A DNA stretch of 64,000 bases from Bos javanicus (taxonomy: Eukaryota; Chordata; Mammalia; Artiodactyla; Bovidae), in assembly GCF_032452875.1 (NCBI RefSeq), contig NC_083869.1, positions 74,394,501 through 74,458,500 of the forward strand. The letters are read 5' to 3'. Positions 23,125 through 34,135 of the stretch are shown in pieces (position 1 is the stretch's first letter; each line of letters starts with the position of its first letter). The notes under the pieces were generated by a model. That model saw only the letters and a list, made by a program, of their open reading frames with translations, had not been told where the DNA came from and searched no databases. The translations under genes were made by a program, and so were the position numbers.

Positions 23125-23865
23125 TGAAGAGCCTCTTGATGAAAGTGAAAGAGGAGAGTGAAAAACTAGGCTTAAAACTCAACATTCAGAAAACTAGGAT
23201 CACGGCATCTGGCCCCATCACTTCATGTCATGAAGATGGGGAAACAATGGAAACAGTGAAAGACTTTATATTTTGGGCTCCAAAATCATTGCAGATGGTG
23301 ACTGAAGCCATGAAATTAAAAGATACTTTCTCCTTGGAAGGGAAACTATGATCAATCTAGACAGCATATTAAAAAGCAGAGACATTACTTTGCCAACAAA
23401 GGTCCATCTAGTCAAGGCTATGGTTTTTCCAGTAGTCATGTATGGATGTGAGAGTTGGACTCTAAAGAAAGCTGAGCACAGAAGAATTGATGCTTTTGAA
23501 CTGTGGTGTTGGAGAAGACTCTTGAGTGTCCCTTGGACAGCAAGGAGATCAAACCACTCAATCCTTATGGAAATCAGTCCTGGATATTCATTGGAAGGAT
23601 TGATGCTGAAGATGAAATTCCAATCCTTTGGCCATCTGATTCGAAGAACTGACTCACTAGAAAAGATCCTGATGCTGGGAAAGATTGAAAGCAGGAGGAG
23701 AAGGGGCTGACAGAGGATAAGATGGTTGGATGGCATCACTGACTCGATGGAGATGAGTTTGAGTAAGCTCCGGGAGTTGGCATTGAACAGGGCTAAGCCT
23801 GGTATGTGGCGGTCCATGGGCTCACAAAGAGTCAAACACGACTGAGAGACTGAACTGAACTGAAG
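23125..23865 (+). mobile_element. BovB LINE, right part of the split copy
   Basis: Continues the copy begun at 15769: TGAAGAGCCTCTTGATGAAAG onward to the (ACTGA)n terminus. It encodes the C-terminal BovB domain. The frames 23124-23351 and 23348-23710 are connected by a frameshift. Together the two halves make roughly 0.9 kb of BovB 3' region. Confidence 0.9.
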
Positions 23866-23889
23866 ACACACAGACTGGCAAAGTTTTCA

Positions 23890-24035
23890 TTAAGTGCCTG
23901 AGAATCTGCCTGCAATGCAGGAGGTGCCGGTTCGATCTTGGGTGGGGAAGATGTCCTGGAGGAAGAAATGGGAACCCAACCCATTATTCTTGCTTGTAGG
24001 ATCCCATGGAGAGAGGTTCCTAATGGGCTACAGTA
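23890..24035 (+). mobile_element. Bov-tA SINE, diverged
   Basis: Head segment GAATCTGCCTGCAATGCAGG with B box CCGGTTCGATC, then a BovA body (GGAAGAAATGGGAACCCAAC to GGGCTACAGTAACTAAG). The 3' end is missing. It follows a BovB terminus closely. Confidence 0.8.
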
Positions 24036-24189
24036 ACTAAGCAATGTCAGCTCCCAAGAAACCAGGAAATCACTAAGAGAAACAAAATCTCTACATGATT
24101 CACAGCTAACTAGAAAAATTTATATGAATATATGGAGATATTACATACCTTGGGAAGAGTTTATTATGTTCATTTGCCTGTTAATTGAA

Positions 24190-25030
24190 ACATTTATTCA
24201 TTTACTCAATAGTCAAACATCAATCAATTATCTATTGGTCTCCATGTACTAAAGATATAGATATTAAAAACTCAGACCCTGTCTTGGCCACAGGAATATA
24301 CAGAAAAGGAAACAAATGTATAACACAATAATCTAAGGGCTTCCCTGCAAGTACACCCAAAGAAATATGAGAGGATATGCTGGAGACCAAGCTCAGACTA
24401 GCAGCTATGGAAGATTTTTTTGGCAAGAATTCCGTGTGACCTCAAGCTTGAAGTATAGTATAAATAAGCCAGAAGGCTTAGAAATAATCTGAAGGTGGAA
24501 GGGGAGGTGCATTAGGGTTGGACAACGGAGAGAAAAAACAGTACATGAAGAGGTACCAGGTGGCTGGATTGGGAAACCATAAGAAATTCAAGATGGTGGC
24601 AGGAGAAATGATGGGGCTGGAACCAGTAAGAGGTGATCTGGAGAAGGAAGGCAAAGCCTTCATCATCACAGTATTACACCCTACCTGGAATTTTGGACTT
24701 TATTCTGAAGATAATAAAAAGCCACAGAAAGCAGGGGAAGTATGAACACTTCTGCTTTACAGCTGGGTACTATACACAGGGGTTTCAAACCCATGAGGAT
24801 CATGAAATTCAATGAAATTTCCCAGACTACCAAGTTATTTTAGTGAAATAGAATCAAGTAGAATGGAAAAGAAAGCTTTAAAATGCAGTGTAAGTAGTAT
24901 AAGTAAGTATTGCTTTGTGAAATGTAGGTATTATAATAGATCACAAAGTAAGTTTTTCTTAAAGAGGGCTGTGGTCAAAATAATTTGGGAAGCAGTGTTT
25001 TAGAAAGATAATTTCAGCAGCTGAAGGCAA
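24190..25030 (+). repeat. L2-like LINE remnant
   Basis: ATTCATTTACTCAATAGTCA with AATCAATTATCTATTGG and CTCAGACCCTGTCTTGG, later TTTTGGACTTTATTCTGAAG with AAAAGCCACAGAAAGCAGGG and GCTGTGGTCAAAATAATTTG. These phrases occur in this order in L2 3' regions. Strongly decayed; the boundaries are approximate. Confidence 0.4.
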
Positions 25031-26385
25031 TGAGACCAGACAGGTGATTGTTATTATAACCAATAATAAATGTGGAAAAAAGATGGGCTATTTGGAATCT
25101 GTAAGACCATGGAAAGGACTGGCATTTCACTTCTCTGACATTTCTGAAATAGGTAAAGCCACCAGACTTTCTATTTTACTCACCTGAAATAAGAACATCT
25201 CCCTCTTTGTATCCAACACTGCTTTTGCCATTTTTCTCCATTTGAGATATCATCCCCTGTTTCTACATGAAAAATTTATTATTCAAAGGACAGTTAAATT
25301 GGAGCTTTTTCCATGAAATATTCCAAGTCTCCCTATCTAGACATAACCCAGGATCAATCCTTTCTCTTTTATCACAGTCACCGAAGCAACATGTACCATG
25401 AATCACTTTTTATCACTTTCCAGCCTATTATCTGTTCTACACTATAACGGATGCTATTTGGAAAAGGCTTGTTTTATTGTTGGCCTTTTTATTTTTTCTT
25501 CATCTTCTCTCTTATAGAATGTTAGATGCTTGAGGGCAGGGTGGAGACTTCCTGTTCACTGCCTATAGGACTAGAAGAGAAGCTGACAGTGGTGAAGGAC
25601 TGAATAAAAAGTTCTTGAATGAAGTAGTGAATGAACTAGTCTCTTACTAACCTGAAAGAGCTTGAGGCAGAATTGATGTGTGACGGGCACCTGATTCCAC
25701 AACATTTACTTCATCATCACATCCCAGTATCCTCATTCTGGTTCCTGTAGTTTCCATTCCACCAAACTGTTTCTTTAAATAGAAAAGACAAAAAGAATGA
25801 AAATCAATGTTAATATTAAGTAGATTCCATTTTGAAAATTTTATTTGGTTTAAAAATAAACTGTGGTCATATTCTTACTCCCTGCTAAATGATTACATAT
25901 ATAGTACATATCTCACCTCTATTATATTTACAGACTAGCAGCGTCTTTTATGCTGGTCTTTTATTTTATTTGGGAAATTTTCCCAATGTGAATTCAATGA
26001 GTCAGTGGGGGAAAGAAGGGCCCATATGTTTTAGAGCTTCCCAAAGGGACAATGCTGTTGATGGTTCCAGGATTTCTATCTCAGTAGTTTCTGGGAAGGT
26101 CGTCAACCCCTAGTCACTTTTTCTTTTTCTTGTTTATTTTTAAGAAGCAAGTCAACAGAAGAACATGTTGAGTGGAGAACATTTAATTATAGGCTGTGGC
26201 TTTTTTGAATTAAAATAATTAGTATTTTACCAAACATTTCACAATGCTCTTGTTTTTAAGTCTGACAACACTTCCTAATTTAAAAGTCAAACAAAGCTAG
26301 CTTTTATTCAGTGAATAAATAAGTTTGCTACTTAACCCTTTGTGCTCCATCTGTTGAGAGGTTTTAGAAACCTGGGTTAAGGAGT
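25031..26385. other. No gene seen; unique DNA
   Basis: No recognisable repeats or exon-like frames. The frame 25889-26113 (+, 74 codons) has no features that I recognise. Confidence 0.45.
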
Positions 26386-26386
26386 A

Positions 26387-26600
26387 GGCCTTCCCTGGTG
26401 GTTCAGTCAGTAAAGAATCTGCCTGCAATGCAGGAGACATGGGTTTGATCCCTGGGTTGGAAATATCACCTGGAGAAGGGCATGGCAACCCACTCCATTA
26501 TTCTTGCCTGGAGAATCCCATGGACACAGGTGCCTGGTGGGCTACAGTCTATGGTGTCAAAAAGATTTGGATTTGACTGAACGACTGATACACATACACA
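26387..26600 (+). mobile_element. Bov-tA SINE
   Basis: Full head, CTTCCCTGGTGGTTCAGTC...GAATCTGCCTGCAATGCAGG, with B box GGGTTTGATCC, then a BovA body ending GACTGAACGACTGATACACA. The tail has decayed into CA-rich sequence. No clear target duplication. Confidence 0.92.
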
Positions 26601-26904
26601 CATTCAACGGGGTATCCAGCAAAACAACGGGATCCCTAAAAAGTCAAGTGCAGGCTAAAATCAGAGACTTTCAGCACTGAGACACAGGTACACTAAATCT
26701 AGAGTCCATGCTAATGACTGATGGAAAAATTTAAATGACTGTGTAAGCTGACCATACATAATGATCCAGATCTTCCTTTGGGTCGATCGCTACTATATGA
26801 TATCATAATGAGGTTTAGAAGGGGAAAACAATGATTAAAATCCAAAGATCTGAACTCTAGTTACTTTTTACTATAAATTAGTTGTACAATAACTAGAGGA
26901 CTCT

Positions 26905-27179
26905 GCTGCTGCTGCTGCTAAGTCACTTCAGTCATGTCTGACTCTGTGCGACCCCATAGATGGCAGCCCACCAGGCTTCCCCGTCCCTGGGATTCTCCAG
27001 GCAAGAATACTGGAGTGGCTTGCCATTTCCTTCTCCAATGCATGAAAGTAAAAAGTGAAAGTGAAGTCGCTCAGTTATGTCCGACTCTTAGCGATCCCAT
27101 GGACTACAGCCTACCAGGCTCCTCCATCCATGGATTTTCCAGGCAAGAGTACTGGAGTGGGGTGCCATTGCCTTCTCTG
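26905..27179 (-). mobile_element. Bov-A2 SINE with TSD
   Basis: The + strand begins with the (CTG)n tail complement and contains two BovA monomers separated by the AAGTGAAAGTGAAG linker. The 10-bp duplication AGAGGACTCT lies at 26895-26904 and 27180-27189. Confidence 0.94.
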
Positions 27180-27189
27180 AGAGGACTCT

Positions 27190-27550
27190 AACCAAACCAA
27201 AATAGAAAAAAAAAAATCATCTGAATTAGAGGATGTTAGGGAAGCAAAATAATTATCCCCATACCCTTCTAAGTTCGTGACTGAGATATCATCTGTAATA
27301 AAAGACAGATTGTCAGGAGAAAACCAAGTTTAATAACATGTGTACCTCCTATATACATTGGAGATACCCAGGAAAACTGAGTAATCCCTGATGGCCCAAT
27401 TCACCATCTCCAACAAAAGACATAAGAAAGTGCTGGGAGGTAACCAGGCAAAGCAGAGTAAACAAGGGTGAGGCTGTTTTCACAGATTTAAGTACTAGCC
27501 TTCTCCTTGATAAGAATTTCTGGAAGTTGAGAGTCATTCTGTTAATGGTA
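27190..27550. other. No gene seen
   Basis: Unique sequence with an A12 tract near 27207-27218. No coding signal. Confidence 0.5.
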
Positions 27551-27562
27551 TAGAAAAGAAGA

Positions 27563-27773
27563 AATAAAAAAAGTGAAGTCACTCAGTTGTGTCTGACTCT
27601 GCGACCCTGTGGACTGTAGCTTATCAGACTCCTCTGACCATGAGATGCTCCAGGCGAGAATACTGGATTGGGTTGCCATTTCCTTCTCCAGGGGATCTTG
27701 CTGACCCAGGGATCGAACCTGGGTCTCCCACATTGCAGGTAGATGCTTTAACCTCTGAGCCACCAGGGAAGCT
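27563..27773 (-). mobile_element. Bov-tA SINE with TSD
   Basis: Complement of the SINE, ending with the tRNA-like head (GGGATCGAACCTGGGTCTCC...TAACCTCTGAGCCACCAGGG). The perfect 12-bp duplication TAGAAAAGAAGA is at 27551-27562 and 27774-27785. The B-box complement (GGGATCGAACC) is intact. Confidence 0.94.
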
Positions 27774-27904
27774 TAGAAAAGAAGACACCCTTACAAATGG
27801 AGACTTCCTTTATAAATGCAAATATTTCTTGAAAATGATACCTTGGCTCCCTTTACAGAACTTTCCAAAAATAATCGGTGGGAAAGGGAAGAATTGGGAG
27901 TCTG

Positions 27905-28126
27905 TGATTAGTACATGCAAACTATTATATATAGAATGGATAAACAACAAGGTCCTACTGTATAGCAAGAGGAACTATATTCAATATCCTGTAATAAACC
28001 ATAATGATAAAGAATATGAAATAGGATGTATGTACGTGTATAAATGAATTACTTTGCTACACAGCAGAAAATCACACAACACTGTAAATCATATGTAATG
28101 TTTACAATAAAATTTAAAAAAAAAAT
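27905..28126 (+). mobile_element. L1 3'-end fragment
   Basis: CAACAAGGTCCTACTGTATA, CAATATCCTGTAATAAACCA and a terminal ACAATAAAATTTAAAAAAAA match an L1 3' UTR with its poly(A) signal and short A-tail. 5'-truncated, non-coding. Confidence 0.85.
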
Positions 28127-28320
28127 CAGTCTAAATCTTTATGCCAAAGAGGCATATTTTGCTATAACTGATTCCAAAATCTTGGCTCTCTATGTACCAT
28201 TGCCAAACAGAAATACAGAGACAGAGTTATGGAGGAGAAAGAGTGGCTTTATTACTTTGCCAGGCAAAGGGGAATCCAGTAGTCTAGCACCTCAAGAACT
28301 GTGCATACCTCCTTGGTAAA
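28127..28320. other. No gene seen
   Basis: Short unique stretch between an L1 tail and a BovB. A 91-codon frame (28044-28319) spans the L1 tail and is not considered real. Confidence 0.5.
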
Positions 28321-29285
28321 TGTTGTTGTTCAGTCACTAAGTAATGTCTGACTTTTGTGACCCCATGGACTGCAGCATGCCAGGCTCCTCTGTCCTCTGC
28401 TATGTCCTGGAGTTCACTCAAATTCATGTCCACTGAGTCAGTGATGTTATCTACTCATCTCATCCTCTGTCATCCTCTTCTCCTCCTGCCTTCAGTCTTT
28501 CCCAGCATCAGGGTCTTCTCCAAATGAACTGGCTCTTCCCATCAGGTAGCCAAAGTATTGGAGCTTCTTCAGCTTCAGCATCAGTCCTTCCAATGAATAT
28601 GCAGGGTTGATTTCCTTTAGGATTGACTGGTTTGATCTCCTTGCAGTTCAAGGGACTTTAAAGAGTTTTCTCCAACACCGTGATTTGAAAGCATCAATTC
28701 TGCAGCACTGAGCTGGAAAAACCATAGTTTTGACAATACAGATCTTTGTCAGCAAAGTAGTGTCTCTGTTTTTTAATGTGCTGTCTTGCTTTGCATAGCT
28801 TTCCTTCCAAGGAGCACACATCTTTTAATTTCATGGCTACAGTCACCATCCACAGTGATTTTGGAACCCAAGAAAATAAAATATACCACTATTTCTATTT
28901 ACTTTCCCCATTTCTCTTTGCCATGAAGTGATGGCATGAGATGCCATGATCTTAGTTTTTTTAATGTTGAGTTTCAAGTCAGCTTTTTCACTCTCCTCTT
29001 TCACCTTCATCAAGGTGCTCTTTAGTTCCTCTTTACTTTCTGCCATTAGAGGGGTGTCATCTGCATATCTGAGGACTTTGATATTTCTCCTGGCAATATC
29101 AGGATTACAGCTTGTCACTCATCCATCTCAGCATTTTGCATGAAGTACTCTCCATATAAGTTAAATAAGCAGGGTGACAATATACAAACTTGAACCACTT
29201 TCCCAAGTTTGAGCCAGTCTGTTGTTCCATGTCCATTTCTAACTGTTGCTTCTTGACCTGCATACAAGCTTCTCAGGAGCTAGAC
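28321..29285 (-). mobile_element. BovB LINE, 5'-truncated
   Basis: The + strand starts GTTGTTGTTCAGTCACTAAG (3' tail complement) and ends near CTGTTGCTTCTTGACCTGCAT. The YADD-encoding complement, GTCATCTGCATATCTGAGG, is at about 29057-29075. Diverged, with an internal deletion near 28,715 (CTGAGCTGGAAAAACC). It forms an inverted pair with the BovB at 30263-31935. Confidence 0.92.
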
Positions 29286-29305
29286 AAGATGATCTGGTGC
29301 CTGCA

Positions 29306-29523
29306 GGCATGCTTAGTTTCTCAGTCATGTCCAACTCTTTCCAACCCTATGGACCATGACCTACCAGGCACCTCTGTCCATGGGATTCTCCAGGGAAGAA
29401 TATTGCAATGTGTTCCCTTTCCTACTCCAGTGGATATTCCTGATCCAGGGATTGAACTGGAGTCTCCTGCACCCCCTGCATTGGCCAGTTGATTCTTTTA
29501 CCACTGAGCCACCTACATAGCCA
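29306..29523 (-). mobile_element. Bov-tA SINE
   Basis: The + strand runs GCATGCTTAGTTTCTCAGTC through the body to the tRNA-head complement TTTTACCACTGAGCCACC. The B-box complement (GGGATTGAACTGG) is mutated. No clear target duplication. Confidence 0.9.
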
Positions 29524-29544
29524 TTCCCTGGTGAATAGGAAGAG

Positions 29545-30262
29545 GTTATATATTCAGGCAGGGTTTTTTGATAAGGATCAAGGCCTGTGACAATCTTTCA
29601 TTCTTCCTTCTTGTGCAAAGTTTCAAAAGAGTGAAGTTGCTGAGATTAGTTGGTCTTCTCATATTGATGAGTCTCTCTGGTCCATTTAATCTTGCCCCAG
29701 GTGGTTTGTTACTGCTCCTCCCTTGATTACCAAATGTACTACCCTTTGGAACTCTGAGAAGGTCATGGAAGCTGGAGTTTTGCCTACAAGAAATAGGGGA
29801 CCAAAAAGCCTCCATGCCCAGGAACCCCACAGGGCTCTGCTTAGCATCACAATCAATTCTGCTCCCCTTCAAGGAACTAAAGACAAATTTGAGATTAAAT
29901 CCTATGTCTCCTGCTTACCATCCTTGTCATCCAATTTTCTGCTGATGGGTAGGGCTGTGTTACCTCCTTGTATTTTGTCCTGAGGCAAAACTATGTTAAG
30001 GGTAATGATGACCTCCTCCAGAAGGACTTATACCAGCATGCCATGCCTCCCAGGACTGTTGCAGTCAGTGTCCCTAACCCTATGGCTGGCCACTGCCAAC
30101 CCATGCCTCTTGTGGAGACTTGCGAACACGCACAGGCAAGTCTGACTCAGTCTCTTGTGCAGTCACTACTCCTTTCTCCTGGGTCCTGGTGCACACAAAA
30201 TTTTATTTGTGCCCTCTGAGAGTCTCTGTTTTCCTAGTACTGAGGAAGATCTGTAATCAAAT
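29545..30262 (+). repeat. Interspersed ruminant repeat, class uncertain
   Basis: Sequence such as GAGTGAAGTTGCTGAGATTA, GGTGGTTTGTTACTGCTCCT, GATGACCTCCTCCAGAAGGA and TCCTTTCTCCTGGGTCCTGG is familiar to me as a multi-copy ruminant sequence, but I cannot name the family. It may be the 5' non-coding part of a retroposon (LTR or LINE). It changes abruptly into BovB at about 30263. It contains short frames only. Confidence 0.4.
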
Positions 30263-31935
30263 ACCACTGGACTTCAAATTTCATACAAAGACAGGAACAA
30301 TAAAGAATAGACATGCTATAGACCTAACAGAAGGAAAAGATATTAAGAAGAGCTGGCAAATATTCACAGAAGAGCTATACAGAAAAGATCTTAATGACCC
30401 AAATAACCAGGATGGTGTGATCACTCTAGGGCCAGACAACCTGGAATGTGAAGTCAAATGGGTCTTAGGAAGCATCACTATGATGCTTCACTATGAAGAA
30501 GCCAAGCTACTTCAAATCCTATTAGATGATGCTGTGAAAGTGCTGCACTCAACATGCCAGCAAATTTGGAAAACTCAGCAGTGGCCACAACTGGAAAAGG
30601 TCAGTTTTCATTCCGATTCCAAAGAAGGACAAGGAAAAAGGATGTTTAAACTACTGTACAATTGCACTCATTTCACATACTAGCAAGGTAATGCTCCAAA
30701 TCCTTCAATCTAGGCTTCTACAGTATGTGAACTGAGAACTTCCAGATGTTCAAGCTGGATTTGGAAAAGGCACAGGAACCAGAGATCAAATTGGCAGCAT
30801 CCATTGGATTATAGAAAAGGCAAAAGAATTCCAGAAAAACATCTACTGTTTCATTGACTATGCTAAAGCCTTTGACTGTGTGGAACACAACAAACTGTGG
30901 CAGATTCTGAAAAAGATGGGAATACCAGTCCACCTTACCTGCCTCCTGAAAAACCTGTAGGCAGGTCAAGAAGCAACAGTTAGAACTGGACATAGAACAA
31001 CAGACTGGTTCCAAATAGGAAAAGGAGTACGTCAAGGCTGTATATTGACATGCTGCTTATCTAACTTCTATGCAGAGTACATCATGCAAAATGCAAGACT
31101 GGATGAAGCACAAGCTGGAATCAAGATTGCAGGGAGAAATATCAATGATCTCAGTTATGCAGATGACACCATCCTTATGGCAAAAAGTGAAGAGGAACCA
31201 GAGGCTCTTGATAAAGGTGAAAGAGGAAAGTGAAAAAGCTGGCCTAAAACTCAACCTCAATATTCAAAAAATGAAGATCATGGCATCTTGTCCAATCACT
31301 TCATGGAAAATAGATGTGGAAACAATGGAAACAGTGACAGATTTAATTTTGGGGGGCTCTAAAGTCACTGTGGATAGTGATTGCAGCCATGAAATTAAAA
31401 GATGCTTGCTCCTTGGAAGAAAAACTATCACAAATCTAGACAGTATATTAAAAAGCAAAGCATTGCTTTGCCAGCTAAAGTCCATATAGTCAAGGCTATG
31501 CTTTTCCAGTAGTCAGGTATGTATATGACAGTTGGACCATAAAGAAGGCTGAGCTCTGAAGAATCGATGCTTTCGAACAGTGGTATTGGAGAAGACTTTT
31601 GAGAATCCCTTGGACTGCAAGGAGATCCAACAAGTCCATCCTAAAGGAAATGAACCCTGAATGTTGAGTGTAAAGAGTGATGCTGAAGCTGAAGCTCCAA
31701 TACTTTAGCCACCTGATGCGAAGAGCCAACTCATTAGAAAAGACCCTGGTGCTGGGGAAGACTGAGGGCAGGAGAAGGGGGTGACAGAGAATGAGATGGT
31801 TAGATAGCATCATTGACTGAATGGACATGAGTTTGAGCAAACTCAGGGAGATGATGGAGGACAGGGAAGCCTGGAGTGCTGCAGTCCATTGGGTTGCAAA
31901 GAGTCAGATGCAACTGAGTGAGTAAACAGCAGCAA
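30263..31935 (+). mobile_element. BovB LINE, 5'-truncated, about 1.7 kb
   Basis: Begins upstream of the RT domain (CTAACAGAAGGAAAAGATAT) and ends CAACTGAGTGAGTAAACAGC. It keeps RT motif A (FIDYAKAFD-like, about 30,850-30,880), motif B (GTACGTCAAGGCTGTATATT, 31026-31045) and motif C (SYADD, about 31,154-31,168). Several stops and frameshifts, for example a TGA at 30733-30735 and a TAG at 30958-30960, abolish function. No endonuclease domain. It is followed by MIR-like DNA. Confidence 0.92.
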
Positions 31936-31964
31936 CAGCAGTCTTTGTAATATTTTGCAAGATC

Positions 31965-32085
31965 CTGGTGTTTCGGCCTCAGTCTTCTCATCTGTTGAGA
32001 GAGGATGACATGCTGGTTCAGGACAGTGTGAGAATTCACTAAAGAGTTTTATGTGGAATACCTGTGAAAAATACTAAGGGCTCAT
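31965..32085 (+). repeat. MIR remnant
   Basis: GGCCTCAGTCTTCTCATCTG, GAGGATGACATGCTGGTTCA and GAGAATTCACTAAAGAGTTT follow the MIR 3' body. Confidence 0.5.
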
Positions 32086-33199
32086 TTTTTTTTCTGCAGA
32101 TGAACACTGGTAACTTGAAACATTACTGGGCCTAACTGGGAAAAGTTGACTGAGATCCAAAAGGGATGGAGAAAGAACCCTTGGAGGAACTGGGAAGATT
32201 CACCATGGGGAAGTAACAGCAATATTTTGCAAAGAGAAGTGGGTTGGGAGTTGGGAATACAATTTATTCACTCACCACTGACACCAAATACGGGGGCTAG
32301 GGGAATGTCCTCTTTTGGATCTAATTTATCTTGATTTACAAAATCAGGAGAGTGGAAATGTTCTTTGAGGTTGCTGTTGCTTTTTTTTTTAAGGTAGACA
32401 TAGAAATAAGACCAATGCTATAAAGCAACCAAAGTATTTTTGGGGAGTTGGTTAGAAATAGCAATCCAGGAGACTCCGATACGTGTTGAAACTCAAATGT
32501 GCTCTAAGGAGAATTGAAAACCAAAGGATTTTTAAAGGAAAAAGGAGAAAGTTTTCATAAATTTCTAGAATTCTGATTCATGCTGATGGTCTGGAACCAT
32601 TCTTGTCTATACATGACTGTTCATTGCGGCTACTACTATGCAAGAGTTTGTTGGGTAAGCCATCTTTCAGAATGCTTTTGTGATTTTGCCCAGTTCATGG
32701 TGCACGTTCCATACAAGTGGAAATGTGCACGGACCCCACTTCCTCAGTAGCCTCCTGGCTCCATTTTTGTGCTCTGGTGCCATTATGGACTCCATTTTAT
32801 TCATTCTTAACAACTATAACAATTATCCAAATTTAAGAATAAACTGAGTAGCTACTGGTGGATGTTTACAAAGAACCCCTTAAAGATTATAATTATTTTA
32901 AAGGAGAAAAATAGATTAGAATTATTAAATCTTTGTATTTTCTCAAATATTATTCCTTCTGTTCACAATATCCTTTCTCTCATTTTGTCCCCTAGCTAAT
33001 CCATATTAAGACCAACTAATATATCACCTCTTCGGGGAAAATTTTCCAGGGTCTCTCGACCTAGTAAAGTCACCGTGTTTCTGCTTTCCCTCAGGATTTT
33101 GTGCTTATTTCTATCATTGTGGTTAGTCCTGGGGCAAAAATGTAATTAGAACATAATTTGTCATGATAAGAAAATGGAAACCTCTACAAACGGGGAATT
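32086..33199. other. No gene seen; unique DNA
   Basis: AT-rich unique sequence. No recognisable repeat, exon or RNA gene. Confidence 0.45.
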
Positions 33200-33393
33200 G
33201 AAAAATCATGGGTATACATGTGTTCCCCATCCTGAACCCTTCTCCCTCCTCCCTCCCCATACCATCCCTCTGGGTCGTCCCAACCTGTGGTGGATTCATT
33301 TTGATATCTGGCAAAACTAATACAATTATGTAAAGTTTAAAAATAAAATAAAATTTAAAAAAAAAACAGAAAAAAAAGAGAAAAATCATGGGT
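33200..33393 (+). mobile_element. Young L1 3' end with 5' inversion (twin priming) and TSD
   Basis: Positions about 33211-33283 are the complement of the L1 stretch GACCCAGAGGGATGGTATGG to GGGGAACACATGTATACC. From 33284 the sequence is direct L1 3' end (GTGGTGGATTCATTTTGATA to AATAAAATAAAATTT and a poly(A)). The 14-bp duplication GAAAAATCATGGGT is at 33200-33213 and 33380-33393. Compare the uninverted arrangement at 53020-53175. Confidence 0.93.
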
Positions 33394-33535
33394 TATCCAT
33401 CTGATGAGATATTTCAGAGTCATTTAAAATTTTGTCCTTGAGGAGTTTTTTTTTTTTTTTCTTTAAGATATAAAATTGTTTTTTATAATGTTACCTGGAA
33501 AAAGAAGGTACAAAATTGTACATATAAATGTATTT

Positions 33536-34135
33536 AAATTGATCAGCTTTATTGAGGTATAATTGACACATAGTCTTGTATAATTTTAAGGTGTACAGCA
33601 TAATGATTTGACTTACATACATCATGAAGTAATTATCACAATAATTTTAGTAAACATCCACATCCATCATCTTATATAGACATACAATTTAAAAAAAAAA
33701 AACAGAAAAATTTTTTTCTTATGAGAGCTCTTGGGATTTGTTCCCTTAACAACTTTCATACATAATATGTGCTTAGTCACTTAGTCGTGTCCGACTCTTT
33801 TTGACCCCATGAACAATAGCCCACCAGGTTCCTCTGTCCATGGGATTCTCCAGGCAAGGATACTGGAGTGGGTTGCCACTTCCTTCTCCACATATGTAAC
33901 ATAGGGCAGTGCTAATTGTACTCTCATGGTATACATTACATCCGTAGTACTTTATCTTGTAACTGGAAGTTTGTACCTTTTGACTACCTTCATCTGACTC
34001 TCACTTCCTTGACTCCCCCACCTCTTGGTAACCACATGCTTGAGATCTTTTTCTATAATTTCATTTGTTTGTTGTTTGAAGTATAATGGACTTGCAACTC
34101 TATGTTAGTTCCTAGTGCACAACATATCAATATTG
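33536..34135 (-). mobile_element. Old L1 3' region, antisense, with a SINE inside
   Basis: The + strand reads GATCAGCTTTATTGAGGTAT, AAGGTGTACAGCATAATGAT and later ACCTCTTGGTAACCACATGC, the complement of old mammalian L1 3' UTRs. Interrupted by a truncated SINE at 33768-33891. Non-coding. Confidence 0.75.
33768..33891 (-). mobile_element. BovA-type SINE fragment
   Basis: The + strand TGCTTAGTCACTTAGTCGTG to TTGCCACTTCCTTCTCCA is the complement of the BovA body without a tRNA head. It splits an old L1 at ATAATATG and CATATGTAA. Confidence 0.88.

Noticed and set aside
26905..27179. CRISPR-like array of short repeats
   Set aside because: Regularly repeated blocks are SINE monomers of a vertebrate genome; there are no spacers and no cas genes.
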